Counted from the first letter of the stretch, positions 44,638 to 53,470 are shown. The stretch: DNA of 64,000 nucleotides from Rhodococcus sp. Z13 (GCF_025837095.1 NZ_CP107551.1:1284352-1348351); one strand, 5' to 3'. The notes: generated from the sequence alone by a model not told the origin. A program made the numbers and translations.

Positions 44638-46227
44638 GTGCTGCTACGCGATCTGACGGAATGGGATCCGGACGCGCTCGACCGGCTGGGGGACGAGTTG
44701 GGGCGCTGCGCCGGGGAACTCGACGCGGTGTCCGACTCGGTGCGCCTGCGGGCACACTTCGGTGGACGCTGGACGGGCGACGCGCACGACCGCGCGGCGG
44801 AGGCTCTGGAGCATCGAGGTACGGGGATTGCCGCACAAGCAGATTCGTTCCGACGGGTGGGGCGCTACGCGCAACTCGTCGCGCCACGGCTGCGTGCCCT
44901 GCACGCGGAACTTGCCGAATTACGTTCTCGCAGCGGCCCCCTCGCGGACGACGACCCGCACCTGCGGGACCTCCTCGATCGCGCGGCCCTGCTCGACCGG
45001 GAGGCGAGCGCCCTGCTCGCCCACGAAACAGACCTGCTCGCCCCGATTCCCGGGAGCGAGCCGGAGTCCGGGGACGGCCCGGTTCTTCATGCGGCCGCAC
45101 CCCGGTCCCTGCCTGCACTTCCGATGCCACCCGGGGCCGGTACCGATCCGGGGGAGGTGGCGCGGTGGTGGAACGGTCTCGACGACCTCACCCGCACCGC
45201 ACTGATCGCCGAACGTCCCGAGCACATCGGTGGTCTCGACGGGATTCCCGCCACAGCCCGGGATCTCGCCAACCGGGCCCTGCTCGACACCGAACGGCAT
45301 CGTCTGGAGGCGGTCGCCACGCGGCTGCAGGCCGAACTCGACGGGACGTTCCTCAGCGGCACCGTGTTCGACCGTCTCGGTGCTCCCGGCTGGTTCACCG
45401 ACGCCGACGCCGGCCTGGAACAGACACGCCGCAAACTCGCCGCGCTCGACGCGATCGAGACGACCCTCGCCCACGGCGACCGGCAACTGCTCACCCTCGA
45501 CCTGTCCGGCCGCGAGGCGATGGCGGCGGTCGCCGTCGGCGACGTCGACACCGCCGACCACGTCGCGGTGTTCGTACCCGGCGCGGGCTCCACCGTGCAG
45601 GGCAACCTCATCGGATACGACGAGCGCGTCGCCGCCCTGCGCGACGAGGCGCACCTCCGCCTCGCGGAGCACGGCCGGACCGACGAGTCCGTCGCCGCCG
45701 TGACCTGGCTGAACTATCAGGCACCCCAGTGGGGCTGGGGACTGGCGTTCACCGAACGCAGCCCCGTCTCGGATCTGGCGGCGCGGATCGCCGAACCCCG
45801 CCTCACCGGATTCCTCGACGGACTCGCCGCAGCGCGTGGCGACGACCCGCACGTCACCACCGTCGGCCATTCCTACGGTGCGCTCGTCACCGGCCTGGCA
45901 CTGCAGAACACGGGGAATGTCGACGCCGCGGTGTTCATGGGAGCACCCGGGATCGGCACCGGCGACCCGGCCGACCTCCGGATCCCGCCGGGCGCGGCGC
46001 ATCTCGTCGAAGCCGCCCGCGATCCCGTCGCCGACACCGGCACCTTCGGCGGCGACCCCAGCTTCCTCGACGGCCTCGTGCACCTGCCGTCCGGGCCCGG
46101 CACCACCGCGGCGGGCGTTCCGCTCGCGGGAGTCACGGGCCACAGCTCCTACCTCGACCCCGGTACCTCCAGCGCCCACCACATCGCGGGGGTCGTCGCC
46201 GGCATCCCGATGGGGCGCGCGCGGTGA
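44638..46227 (+). CDS. WXG100-like / DUF1023 alpha-beta hydrolase fusion
   Basis: A 529-residue protein. The first 110 residues are helical with an R-W-T-G turn near residue 44 (HFGGRWTGDAHDRAAEAL), as in WXG100 proteins secreted by type VII systems. The C-terminal half is a DUF1023-type alpha/beta hydrolase: VFVPGAGSTVQGNLIGYD, then the nucleophile elbow GHSYG near 410. DUF1023 proteins are common in mycolata and may act in the envelope; substrates are unknown. I chose the GTG at 44638 because GGGGGT is eight bases upstream; a GTG six bases earlier is possible. The stop overlaps the next GTG, coupling it to a lipoprotein gene. Confidence 0.85.
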   Translation: MLLRDLTEWDPDALDRLGDELGRCAGELDAVSDSVRLRAHFGGRWTGDAHDRAAEALEHRGTGIAAQADSFRRVGRYAQLVAPRLRALHAELAELRSRSGPLADDDPHLRDLLDRAALLDREASALLAHETDLLAPIPGSEPESGDGPVLHAAAPRSLPALPMPPGAGTDPGEVARWWNGLDDLTRTALIAERPEHIGGLDGIPATARDLANRALLDTERHRLEAVATRLQAELDGTFLSGTVFDRLGAPGWFTDADAGLEQTRRKLAALDAIETTLAHGDRQLLTLDLSGREAMAAVAVGDVDTADHVAVFVPGAGSTVQGNLIGYDERVAALRDEAHLRLAEHGRTDESVAAVTWLNYQAPQWGWGLAFTERSPVSDLAARIAEPRLTGFLDGLAAARGDDPHVTTVGHSYGALVTGLALQNTGNVDAAVFMGAPGIGTGDPADLRIPPGAAHLVEAARDPVADTGTFGGDPSFLDGLVHLPSGPGTTAAGVPLAGVTGHSSYLDPGTSSAHHIAGVVAGIPMGRAR

Positions 46228-46739
46228 CCGCCCGACGCCTCGGTGATGCGGCCCGGACCGCTCTCGCCTGCGTGGCCACCGTCGTGTGCGCGACGATCCC
46301 GACCACAGGATGTACGACGGTCGTCGCCCCCACGGCGCGACCCGCACCCGTCGCCGCGACCAGCACCGGGGCCGTCGAGTTCTACACCGCCGTGCACCGC
46401 GACGTCCTCACCGCGCTGTCCGCCGAATTCCCGGAACTGGCCTTCGAACCCCGCTACGCGAGCACCACCGCCGGGTGCACGCTGCCCGACGGAACCGCCG
46501 GGGTGACCGTGCACCTGCCGATCCAGGGATCGGACGCTCCCGTGCCCGTGGCCGAACTCGACCGCGCCGCCGCGGTGTTCGAGCGGACCGCAGCGCGCGC
46601 AGGCTTCCGCGACCGGCAGGTGCTGCCGCCCGACACCGGATTCACGATCCGGTTGTTCGCCGCGGACGGGTCGTACATCACATTCGGCAGCTACATCGCC
46701 GCGACCGTCGGACTCACGGTCGGCTGCTACCGGGAGTGA
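46224..46739 (+). CDS. Small lipoprotein coupled to the DUF1023 hydrolase
   Basis: A 171-residue exported protein with a hydrophobic signal and a lipobox-like TTGC (Cys about residue 30). After an Ala/Pro/Thr-rich spacer comes a compact domain with two strands and helices (VEFYTAVHRDVLTALSAEF; YITFGSYIAATVGLTVGCY). I do not recognise the family. Its GTG start overlaps the hydrolase stop (GTGA), so the two proteins are probably made together and may meet at the membrane. Confidence 0.8.
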   Translation: MTARRLGDAARTALACVATVVCATIPTTGCTTVVAPTARPAPVAATSTGAVEFYTAVHRDVLTALSAEFPELAFEPRYASTTAGCTLPDGTAGVTVHLPIQGSDAPVPVAELDRAAAVFERTAARAGFRDRQVLPPDTGFTIRLFAADGSYITFGSYIAATVGLTVGCYRE

Positions 46740-46821
46740 GCCATCCTGTCGGCTAGGCTCGTTCGAGCGGTGCTCCGTCCGGGCACCGCGGTTCGTCCTG
46801 GCAGTGTGAAGGGGCCGACTG

Positions 46822-47808
46822 ATGCGACCGATCCTCGGCATCTCCGTCGACGACGGCGAGGTCTCCGCGGTCCTCGTCGACGCCGACGTCCCCGATCTGG
46901 GGCCGTTCGACTCGCAGAGCGGATTCGGTGCCCCCGGCGACACACCCGCAGCGGCCGCCGCGGCCGCCGCCACCGTGATGCTCGAACGCGCCGGGTCCGC
47001 CTTCGTGACCCCGGCCGTCGCCGCAGTGGTCACCGGACCGGAGAACGACGAGGACGCCGAACCCGTCGCGGAGGCCGTGCGCGGAGTGCTCGGCCCCGAC
47101 GTCGAGGTCGACGTCGTCGTGCTGGACGAGGCGCGGCTCGCCTTCCTCGCCGGAGCCCCGGAACTGTCCGGCCTGTCGGTGCTCGCCCTGCACACCCGCA
47201 CCTACGGCGTCGAATCCGCGTCGATGGTCGACGTGTCCTCCCGCGCGGTGCTGTCCACCGTCAGTCCCGACGGGGACGAGTTCACCCCCTACACCCAATC
47301 GCTGCCGGAGGCCATGGACGAGGCGATCGCCCGGGCGGGTCGCTCACCCGAGGCCGTGGTCTTCCTGGACCTGCGGCCCGAGGACGCGGCCGCCGCACGT
47401 GAACTGTCGACCGTCCTCGGGGTGCCGTTCGTGACCCCGCACGGCACCCCCTGGTACCGCGCGACCGGCGCTGCGCTCGCGGCGGTTTCGCGCCGGATCC
47501 CGGCTCCCGTGCTCGAACCGGCCGGGCGGCACCGCGGCACCGTTCTCATCGCGGCGCTCGTCGCGCTGGTCGCCCTGCTCGGCGGGGGACTGGCCGTCGC
47601 CGTGGTGAGCGGGGGAGGACCGGGACGCACCGCACCCGGTGTGCAGCCCGCGGTCGCGCCGCCGCCGTCCCCGGTGCCGCACCCCGAGCGCACGCCCGCC
47701 GCGGATCCGTGCGCGTCGGTCAGACCGGCCTCGTGGCCGGCCCGCGTCTCCGATCCGGACCCGAGCCCGCCGGATCCGTGCGCGACGGTGGTACCCACCA
47801 CGCCGTGA
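46822..47808 (+). CDS. DUF7159-like membrane-anchored protein with ASKHA-like N-terminus
   Basis: A 328-residue protein seen mainly in mycolata. The N-terminus (ILGISVDDGEVSAVLVD) has the look of an actin/Hsp70-type phosphate loop, and alternating strands and helices continue to about residue 225. A single membrane helix (about 237-258) is followed by a Pro-rich external tail of about 70 residues with two D-P-C-A repeats. GAAGGGG lies before the ATG. No enzymatic role is known. It follows the WXG100/DUF1023 and lipoprotein genes and may be part of the same envelope unit. Confidence 0.72.
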   Translation: MRPILGISVDDGEVSAVLVDADVPDLGPFDSQSGFGAPGDTPAAAAAAAATVMLERAGSAFVTPAVAAVVTGPENDEDAEPVAEAVRGVLGPDVEVDVVVLDEARLAFLAGAPELSGLSVLALHTRTYGVESASMVDVSSRAVLSTVSPDGDEFTPYTQSLPEAMDEAIARAGRSPEAVVFLDLRPEDAAAARELSTVLGVPFVTPHGTPWYRATGAALAAVSRRIPAPVLEPAGRHRGTVLIAALVALVALLGGGLAVAVVSGGGPGRTAPGVQPAVAPPPSPVPHPERTPAADPCASVRPASWPARVSDPDPSPPDPCATVVPTTP

Positions 47809-47829
47809 CGGCCTCCGCCGCCGTCCCCG

Positions 47830-48882
47830 TCACTCCTCGGGCTGCTCCGCACGGTGCCGGCCGGGCCGTTCCGCGCCGTGATCTCCGGGCCGTTCCGCGC
47901 CGTGATCTCCGGGCCGTTCCGCGCCGTGAACTTCGGGCTGCTCCGCGCCGTGCTCCTCGGGTTCCGGAGCACGGTGCCGACCGGCCTGCTGCTCGCTGTG
48001 CTCGGGGGCCTGCTGCGCGCGATGCTCCTCGCGACGACGGTGCCGCTCGTCTTCTTCCCGCTCCACCCGGGCGTACACCAGGTGCTGCTGGGCGTAGGTC
48101 CACAGGTTGTTGCTCACCCAGTACAGCAGGACCGCGATCATCAGGACCGGCCCGAACACCAGCGCGCCGAGCGGGAAGACCCACATCGAGATCCTGTGGA
48201 GGACGACGGTCGCCGGGCTGGCGAGCTCGGGGTTCTGCCGGGCGGCCGCGGCGCGGGCGTTGAAGTGCGTGGCCAGGCTCGCGATCACCATCAGTGGGAC
48301 GGCCACCGCCGCGATGTTGCCCACCGTGGGGACACCGCCGTGCGCGCCGAAGGACTCCAGCACCGTCTCGGGGGTGCGGATGGCCACGGAGATCGGCACC
48401 CCGAACAGGCGGGCGTCGAGGAAGGACTGGACGTCGGCGACGCTGAAGACGTAGTTGGGGGTGTTCGCGTTCTCCTCGGCGGTCATCCCGAGCTGACCAA
48501 GCCCGGTTCCGGTGCGGTTGAACGACCGCAGCACGTGGTACAAGCCGAGGAACACCGGGATCTGCACGAGGGGCGGCAGACAGCCGCCGAGGATGTTGAC
48601 GTCGTGTTCCTTCCGCAGCTTCTGCGTCTCGAGTGCCAGCCGCTGCCGGTCGTCGCCGTAGTGCTTCTTCAGGGCGTCGAGCTGCGGGCGCAGCCGCTGC
48701 ATCCGCCGGGTCGTCCGCACCTGCCCGATCGCCGGTCGCAGCAGCAGCAGACGCAGGGTGAACACCAGGAACATCACCGACAGTGCCCAGGCGAATCCGC
48801 TGTCCGCACCGAGCACGGACCCGAAGATCTTGTGCCAGAACCACAGCACGGCGGAAACGGGGTAGTAGACGAAGTCGAGCAC
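47830..48882 (-). CDS. yidC: YidC/Oxa1-family membrane protein insertase (second copy)
   Basis: A 350-residue insertase strongly resembling mycobacterial YidC: the opening FVYYPVSAVLWFWHKIFG, the R in LRLLLLRPAIGQ, the cytoplasmic loop RTTRRMQRLRPQL, GCLPPLVQIPVFLGLYHVLRSFNRTG and the last helices (VLLYWVSNNLWTYAQQH). It places proteins in the cytoplasmic membrane. It is not in the usual rnpA-yidC-jag setting near the origin, so it is likely a paralogue. The C-terminal 90 residues are charged, with octapeptide repeats containing HGAE. The GTG at 48882 has AAGGG upstream. It converges on the DUF7159-like gene and shares a strand with glycerate kinase, 13 bases apart. Confidence 0.93.
   Translation of the reverse strand: MLDFVYYPVSAVLWFWHKIFGSVLGADSGFAWALSVMFLVFTLRLLLLRPAIGQVRTTRRMQRLRPQLDALKKHYGDDRQRLALETQKLRKEHDVNILGGCLPPLVQIPVFLGLYHVLRSFNRTGTGLGQLGMTAEENANTPNYVFSVADVQSFLDARLFGVPISVAIRTPETVLESFGAHGGVPTVGNIAAVAVPLMVIASLATHFNARAAAARQNPELASPATVVLHRISMWVFPLGALVFGPVLMIAVLLYWVSNNLWTYAQQHLVYARVEREEDERHRRREEHRAQQAPEHSEQQAGRHRAPEPEEHGAEQPEVHGAERPGDHGAERPGDHGAERPGRHRAEQPEE
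47836..47979 (-). repeat. Six in-frame 24-bp tandem repeats in the yidC paralogue tail
   Basis: Six 24-bp units (47836, 47860, 47884, 47908, 47932 and 47956) share the core GGGCCGTTCCGCGCCGTGA; the second to fourth are nearly identical and the outer ones diverged. They encode octapeptides of the form HGAERPGD. There are no unique spacers, so this is not a CRISPR array. Confidence 0.9.
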
Positions 48883-48895
48883 GACCGGTCCCTTC

Positions 48896-49852
48896 TCAGG
48901 AGTACAGCTCGCGACCGGCCCGCGTGAGTGCGGCGGTGTCGGAGGCGACGACGATATCGGCGAAACGGGAACGATAGTCCCCGAGGTCGTCGCCCACGGA
49001 GCCGACCACCGCGATCACGGGTGTGCCGCCGCATCGTGCGAGGATCGCCGAGACGATCTTCCCGGCCCGCGACTGGCTGTCGAGCCGGCCCTCGCCGACC
49101 ACCACGACGTCGGCGTCCGCCAGGGCCGCGTCGAAACCGACCGCGTCGAGCACGAACTCCGCGCCCGATCGCAGCTCCGCCCCGAACTGCGCCCACATCC
49201 CGCCGGAGAAACCGCCGGCCGCACCGGTGCCGTCCACCGCGCGGGGATCCCGCGGCAACGACAGGGCCGTGGCCTCGAGGCGGCGCGTGAGCAGGTCGAC
49301 GGCGGCGGGATCGGCGCCCTTCTGCGGGCCGAACACCCGCGCCGCGTCGGTGTAGCGGGTGGTGACGTCGGTGAGCACCGTGACCCGGGCGTCGCCGAGA
49401 CCGCCGCGGTCGAGGATCGCGGTGATCGCGCCCGTCCCGCCGTCGCTGGTCGCCGAGCCACCGGCCGCGACGACGATGTGCCGGGCACCGCGCCGGGCGG
49501 CCTCGGCCATGAGCATCCCGGTGCCGTAGGTGTCGGCGGTCACCGCATCACGTGGGCCGTCGTGCGGGGTCGTCATGCCGCTGACGGAGGCGAGTTCGAC
49601 CACCGCGGTCCCGTCGGGCGACAGCCCGAGCACGCCGCGGCAGGGCACCCGCCAGGGGTTCACGGCCTCGACCTCGACGTGTTCGAGCCGGAGGGGGCCG
49701 GTGAGTGCGGCCAGCGTGCCCTCGCCGCCGTCGGCGACCGGCATCCGCACCGCTTCGTGCCCGGCGGCCTCGGCGCCGGTGGCGACGGCCTCGGCGACCT
49801 CCGCGGCCGTGTACGTGCCCTTGAAGCTGTCGGGAACGACGAGGACCCGCAT
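48896..49852 (-). CDS. Glycerate kinase
   Basis: A 318-residue kinase, rather short for the GarK/GlxK family (about 370-380). It has the opening PDSFKGTYTA, ADGGEGTL, AGGSATSDGGTG, FGPQKGA and GEGRLDSQSRAGK motifs in the expected order, so the fold is complete. It phosphorylates D-glycerate to 2-phosphoglycerate in glyoxylate, tartrate or serine catabolism. Its ATG overlaps the stop of the upstream lyase gene by one base (TGATG), so the two are coupled. The yidC paralogue follows 13 bases downstream. Confidence 0.93.
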   Translation of the reverse strand: MRVLVVPDSFKGTYTAAEVAEAVATGAEAAGHEAVRMPVADGGEGTLAALTGPLRLEHVEVEAVNPWRVPCRGVLGLSPDGTAVVELASVSGMTTPHDGPRDAVTADTYGTGMLMAEAARRGARHIVVAAGGSATSDGGTGAITAILDRGGLGDARVTVLTDVTTRYTDAARVFGPQKGADPAAVDLLTRRLEATALSLPRDPRAVDGTGAAGGFSGGMWAQFGAELRSGAEFVLDAVGFDAALADADVVVVGEGRLDSQSRAGKIVSAILARCGGTPVIAVVGSVGDDLGDYRSRFADIVVASDTAALTRAGRELYS

Positions 49853-50883
49853 CAGCGGAGCACCCAGTCGAAGGCCTCCGCCTCGGACCGGGCGCCCTGC
49901 CGGGCCCGGGAGCGGTTCGGCTCGTCGAGTTCGGCGACGATGTCCTCGCCGAGCCGCACCAGCTGCCCGAACACCTCGGGGGTCAGCCAGGACGGCCGCG
50001 TCGCGAAGAGCAGGTCCTCGCTGGCGGTGTTGCCGCTCGCCCCGGGCGCGAACGGGCAGCCACCGAGACCGCCCAGTGCGCCGTCGACGACCGTGGCGCC
50101 CGCCGCGACCGCGGCGAGGCTGTTCGCGACACCGAGACCCCAGGTGTCGTGCCCGTGGTAGACGATCCGGCGGCCGGGGGACTCGGCGTGCACCCGCCCG
50201 ATCAGCGACGACACCTGGCCGGGCACGGCTTGGCCGAGGGTGTCGGCGACGACGATGTCGGCGGCGCCGTCGGTGCGCGGGTCACAGGCGATCTCCAGCA
50301 CCCGGTCGGGATCCACCGGGCCGTCGAACGGGCAGGTGAACGCGGTGGCCAGGCACAGCTGGATGCTGCCGCCGGCGTCGTGGGCGTGTTCGATCGCCGC
50401 GGGCATGGCGGCGAGGCTGTCCTCGGTGTCGCGGCCGATGTTGGCGCGGTTGTGGGCGTCGGAGACGGAGAAGCAGTACTGGAAGCGGCGGGCACCGGCG
50501 GCGATCGCCTTCTCCACGTGCCGCGGGGTGGCGACCCAGATCCAGCAGCGCTCCAGTTCCTCCTCGTCGAGCTCGGCGACCAGATCGAGGGTGTTGGCCA
50601 TCGGCGGCACCAGGTCGGCGCGGGCCAGCGAGCCGATCTCGAGTTCGGGCACACCCGCGGCGAGCAACGCCCGGACGATCTCCACCTTGCGTTCGGTGGG
50701 CAGCAGCTTGCCGGTCAGCTGCAGTCCGTCGCGGAGGGTCACGTCGCGCAGGATCACGTCCGTGCCGGTCCCGACGGTCCCTCGTCCCACCACCGCTGTG
50801 TTCGCCACCGCTGTGTTCGCCACCGTCGGGTTCGTCCCAGCCGTGTTCGTCCCGGCCGTGTTCGCCGCCGCTGTGTCCGTCAC
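49852..50883 (-). CDS. HMG-CoA-lyase-like pyruvate carboxyltransferase-domain protein
   Basis: A 343-residue member of the HMGL/DRE-TIM family. The catalytic barrel starts at about residue 43 with DVTLRDGLQ, contains the RFQYCFSVSDAHNRANIG segment, the metal site H-G-H-D, and the cysteine loop GGLGGCPFAPGASGN. This favours HMG-CoA lyase or a related acyl-CoA lyase over a synthase. The first 40 residues are unusual: short repeats of N-T-A-G-T and N-T-A-V-A, low-complexity and probably disordered. The GTG at 50883 has GGAGGCGG upstream. Four 13-bp iterons lie in front. It is coupled to glycerate kinase, which suggests catabolism of a hydroxyacid. Confidence 0.88.
   Translation of the reverse strand: MTDTAAANTAGTNTAGTNPTVANTAVANTAVVGRGTVGTGTDVILRDVTLRDGLQLTGKLLPTERKVEIVRALLAAGVPELEIGSLARADLVPPMANTLDLVAELDEEELERCWIWVATPRHVEKAIAAGARRFQYCFSVSDAHNRANIGRDTEDSLAAMPAAIEHAHDAGGSIQLCLATAFTCPFDGPVDPDRVLEIACDPRTDGAADIVVADTLGQAVPGQVSSLIGRVHAESPGRRIVYHGHDTWGLGVANSLAAVAAGATVVDGALGGLGGCPFAPGASGNTASEDLLFATRPSWLTPEVFGQLVRLGEDIVAELDEPNRSRARQGARSEAEAFDWVLR
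50777..50880 (-). repeat. Short tandem repeats in the lyase N-terminus
   Basis: Degenerate 15-18 bp units around GTGTTCGCCACCGCT and GTGTTCGTCCCGGCC encode the N-T-A-x-x pentapeptides. They keep frame throughout. The two copies of CGCTGTGTTCGCCAC at about 50803-50832 are nearly exact, so the length may vary between strains. Confidence 0.75.
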
Positions 50884-50908
50884 CGTTCCGCCTCCCGAAT
50901 CGCCGGTC

Positions 50909-50960
50909 CTCGAATCGACCCCTCGAATCGACCCCTCGAGTCGACCCCTCGAGTCGACCC
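50909..50960 (-). repeat. Four 13-bp iterons upstream of the lyase gene
   Basis: CTCGARTCGACCC is repeated four times head to tail (50909-50921, 50922-50934, 50935-50947, 50948-50960); the first two have A and the last two G at the variable base. They start 26 bases before the GTG of the lyase gene, in its leader or promoter. On the sense strand each unit is GGGTCGAYTCGAG. Confidence 0.85.
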
Positions 50961-51080
50961 AGTATCCCCGGGTTGCAACGTGAACACGATCGGCGGACAC
51001 ACCGGAAGAGCTCCGGAGTGGTTGTGACGCATACCACTATCCTCGGTCTTCTGTTGGTCATCGCCTGGAGGTGAGGAGAA

Positions 51081-51278
51081 ATGACGACGGTCCTCGCGAA
51101 GGTACTGCTCTGGGTCGCTCTGCTGGCAGGACTGATCGGCGCAGGTGCAGCCGTGTACCGGCTCCACGTCCACGCGACGGTCGCCGCGCTCATCGTCGCG
51201 TCGGTCGCCGGGCTGGTGCTGTTGCGGTTGCGTGCCGAGGCGCGTGACACACCCGACCGCGACACCGCCGTGAGCTGA
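51081..51278 (+). CDS. Small two-helix membrane protein
   Basis: A 65-residue protein with two hydrophobic helices (about residues 5-24 and 32-48) separated by a short polar turn (YRLHVHAT), and a charged C-terminus. GGAGGTGAGGAG stands directly before the ATG, a strong ribosome site, which supports real expression despite the small size. I recognise no family. It lies between the divergent lyase operon and the large unknown gene at 51395. Confidence 0.75.
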   Translation: MTTVLAKVLLWVALLAGLIGAGAAVYRLHVHATVAALIVASVAGLVLLRLRAEARDTPDRDTAVS

Positions 51279-51394
51279 CCGGTAACGGACCACCCGGACT
51301 GTAGGGTGGACAACCGGGCGTCCGGTGGTGACGCCTCGCGCGGAGGACGTTCCGCGACCGTCCCGCCGGGCGTGTGAAGAGGAGCAACGGTTCA

Positions 51395-53470
51395 GTGACG
51401 CTGTGGTCTCGTGCCTTGTCGGTGGACGAACTCGACAGTCGTCTCTGGGTGGAGCTGATGCCCTGGCTCGACCGCTACGGTTCCGCCCGCACCGCCGCAC
51501 TCGAGGCGCTCACCTCGCAGAAGCGGTGGTGGGAGACCGAGTCGCCGGCCGAGACCGCCGAGCACTCCGAGATCCCCGAACTCTGCGCGGAGCTCGCCCA
51601 CATCTACGTCGGCGACCATCCCGAACTGCGCTTCGCCGACGGTCTGCTGCGTGAGGACGAGGTGCCCGTCGCGGCACTCGATCTCGGTCCCGCCGCGTCG
51701 ACCCTCGTCGCCCGGCTCCCGCACGCGCCCACGACCGCCGAGCTGTTCACCCGCAGCCCCGCCGACCTGCTCGCCGTCCGCGGCGCCGACCGCGACGCCG
51801 TGGAGGAGATCGTGTGCGCCGCGCTCGTCGCGACCACGCTGCGCGAGCCCGCCACCCTCGAGGCCGATCCCCGGGCCTCCAAGGTCCCGGCCGCCGGGCT
51901 TCTGCTCGACGACCTCGCCGCCCTCGCCCGCTGGCATCTGCTCCGCGGGCTCGAGGACGCCCCGCTGCTGCACGCCGAGATCGGTGAGGGCGCACCCGAG
52001 GAGGTTCAGGACGCCGCTGCGCGCATCCGGGCTCTCACCGCCCGCGACCTGCCCGTCCCTGCACCCGCGGACCCGATCGCCGAACTCGTCGACTACCTGC
52101 AGAGCCTGCCGCCCACCGAGCGCGACGCACTGCGTCGACGGGTGGTCGGCAAGGTCGACGATCCGGGCACCCCGTCCACCTTCCCGTTCGGCACCGCCGT
52201 CGGCGATCTGCTCGCCGCGCTGCGCGCGGAGGTGCGGCCGGTCGCGTCGTTCGACCGCATCGTCCGCGAGCATTCCGTCCTGACCAGGACCGTTCCCGGT
52301 CTCGACGCACCGCTGTGGAAGGTGCTCGACCGGCTCGACGACCGCTTCGAGGTCGCCGACGGCTGGATCGCCGTCCCCGACCTTCCCGACGCCGAGAAGC
52401 AGACCCGCGGGCTGCTCTCCGAGTTCGAGTCCCCCAACGGTGTGGTCGAACCCGCCGCCGTGAAGGACGTGTGGTCGCTGCCCGACGGCGAGTTCGAGGA
52501 GTGGATGCGTTACTGCGGCACCACCACCTTCGAGGGCCGGGTGCTCACCCCCGCGGACGGTCTCGCGGGCCGGGCCGCGCAGGTTCTCGAGGTCCTCGGC
52601 GACCCGCTGTCGGCGGAGGAGATCATCGCCCGCTCGGGGATCAACGCCGACGCCCACACCCTCACCGCGGAACTGGCCGACGACGAACGGTTCGTCCTCG
52701 ACGACGACCGCTGGGCACTGGCGACCTGGGCGGCCGATCCCGTCACCGCGGTGCGCAACCGCATCGCCCGCCTGGTCGACGCCCAGCTGGGTGTCGCCGA
52801 ACTCGACAAGGTTGTCGCCGCGCTCGTCGAGCGGTTCGGCATCTCCGAGGACTCGGCACGCACCTTCGCCGCGGGAGGCGACTTCGAGCTCGTCGAAGGC
52901 ACGGTGCGCCGCCGGCGCCGCACCCGGGTACCGGTCGGCGCACCGGAACGCACGCGCCGGCTCTACCGGATCGGCGACGCCTGGCGGCTGCGGATCCCCG
53001 CGACCCGCGACCATCTGCGCGGCGCGGAGTTCACGGTGCCGTCCGCGGTGGCCGCGCTCGCCGGGTGCGCGCCAGGCCACCATGTCGTGCTCGCCTCGCG
53101 GCTCGGCGGCCAGACCCTGCGGTGGACCGGCGCAGCGCCGGCCCTCTCGTCGATCCGGCGATTCCTCGAGGACGTCGGGGTGGAGGAGGGCAACGAACTG
53201 CTGCTCGAGATCCGCGCCGACGCCCGCTTCGACGTCCTGCCGCTGCGTACCGTCGCCGACAACGCCGAGCCGCTGCGCAAGGCGCTCTCGCTGATCGGGC
53301 ACACCGAGCCGGAGACCGTCCCGGAGGACGGCATCGCGGCGGCGCTGGCATCGGCGATCGGGCTCGACGGCGAGTCCCGGGCGCGCCGGATTCTCTCGGC
53401 CTATCGCGGTCGACGCGAGGCCGAGGTGGTGGCGCTGCTCGAGCAGGCATGGGTGCGCGGCGCGAACTGA
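51395..53470 (+). CDS. Large protein of unknown function with alpha-CTD-like and winged-helix-like segments
   Basis: A 691-residue, acidic, helix-rich protein with no signal or membrane segment. Around residues 110-150 the pattern T-A-E-L-F-T-R-S-P-A-D-L-L-A-V-R-G with a following helix resembles the helix-hairpin-helix of the RNA polymerase alpha C-terminal domain. Near residues 410-500 two helix-turn-helix-like units occur (LSAEEIIARSGINADAHT and a second after AVRNRIARLV). The C-terminal 150 residues include a basic RRRRRTRVPVG stretch and a beta-rich region. It is probably a DNA- or RNA-polymerase-binding protein. The GTG at 51395 has AGAGGAG ten bases upstream; a GTG seven codons earlier has none. 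Confidence 0.75.
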   Translation: MTLWSRALSVDELDSRLWVELMPWLDRYGSARTAALEALTSQKRWWETESPAETAEHSEIPELCAELAHIYVGDHPELRFADGLLREDEVPVAALDLGPAASTLVARLPHAPTTAELFTRSPADLLAVRGADRDAVEEIVCAALVATTLREPATLEADPRASKVPAAGLLLDDLAALARWHLLRGLEDAPLLHAEIGEGAPEEVQDAAARIRALTARDLPVPAPADPIAELVDYLQSLPPTERDALRRRVVGKVDDPGTPSTFPFGTAVGDLLAALRAEVRPVASFDRIVREHSVLTRTVPGLDAPLWKVLDRLDDRFEVADGWIAVPDLPDAEKQTRGLLSEFESPNGVVEPAAVKDVWSLPDGEFEEWMRYCGTTTFEGRVLTPADGLAGRAAQVLEVLGDPLSAEEIIARSGINADAHTLTAELADDERFVLDDDRWALATWAADPVTAVRNRIARLVDAQLGVAELDKVVAALVERFGISEDSARTFAAGGDFELVEGTVRRRRRTRVPVGAPERTRRLYRIGDAWRLRIPATRDHLRGAEFTVPSAVAALAGCAPGHHVVLASRLGGQTLRWTGAAPALSSIRRFLEDVGVEEGNELLLEIRADARFDVLPLRTVADNAEPLRKALSLIGHTEPETVPEDGIAAALASAIGLDGESRARRILSAYRGRREAEVVALLEQAWVRGAN

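Noticed and set aside
47836-47979. Regularly spaced repeats suggestive of a CRISPR array
   Set aside because: The 24-bp units are contiguous without spacers, are in frame and encode a protein tail.
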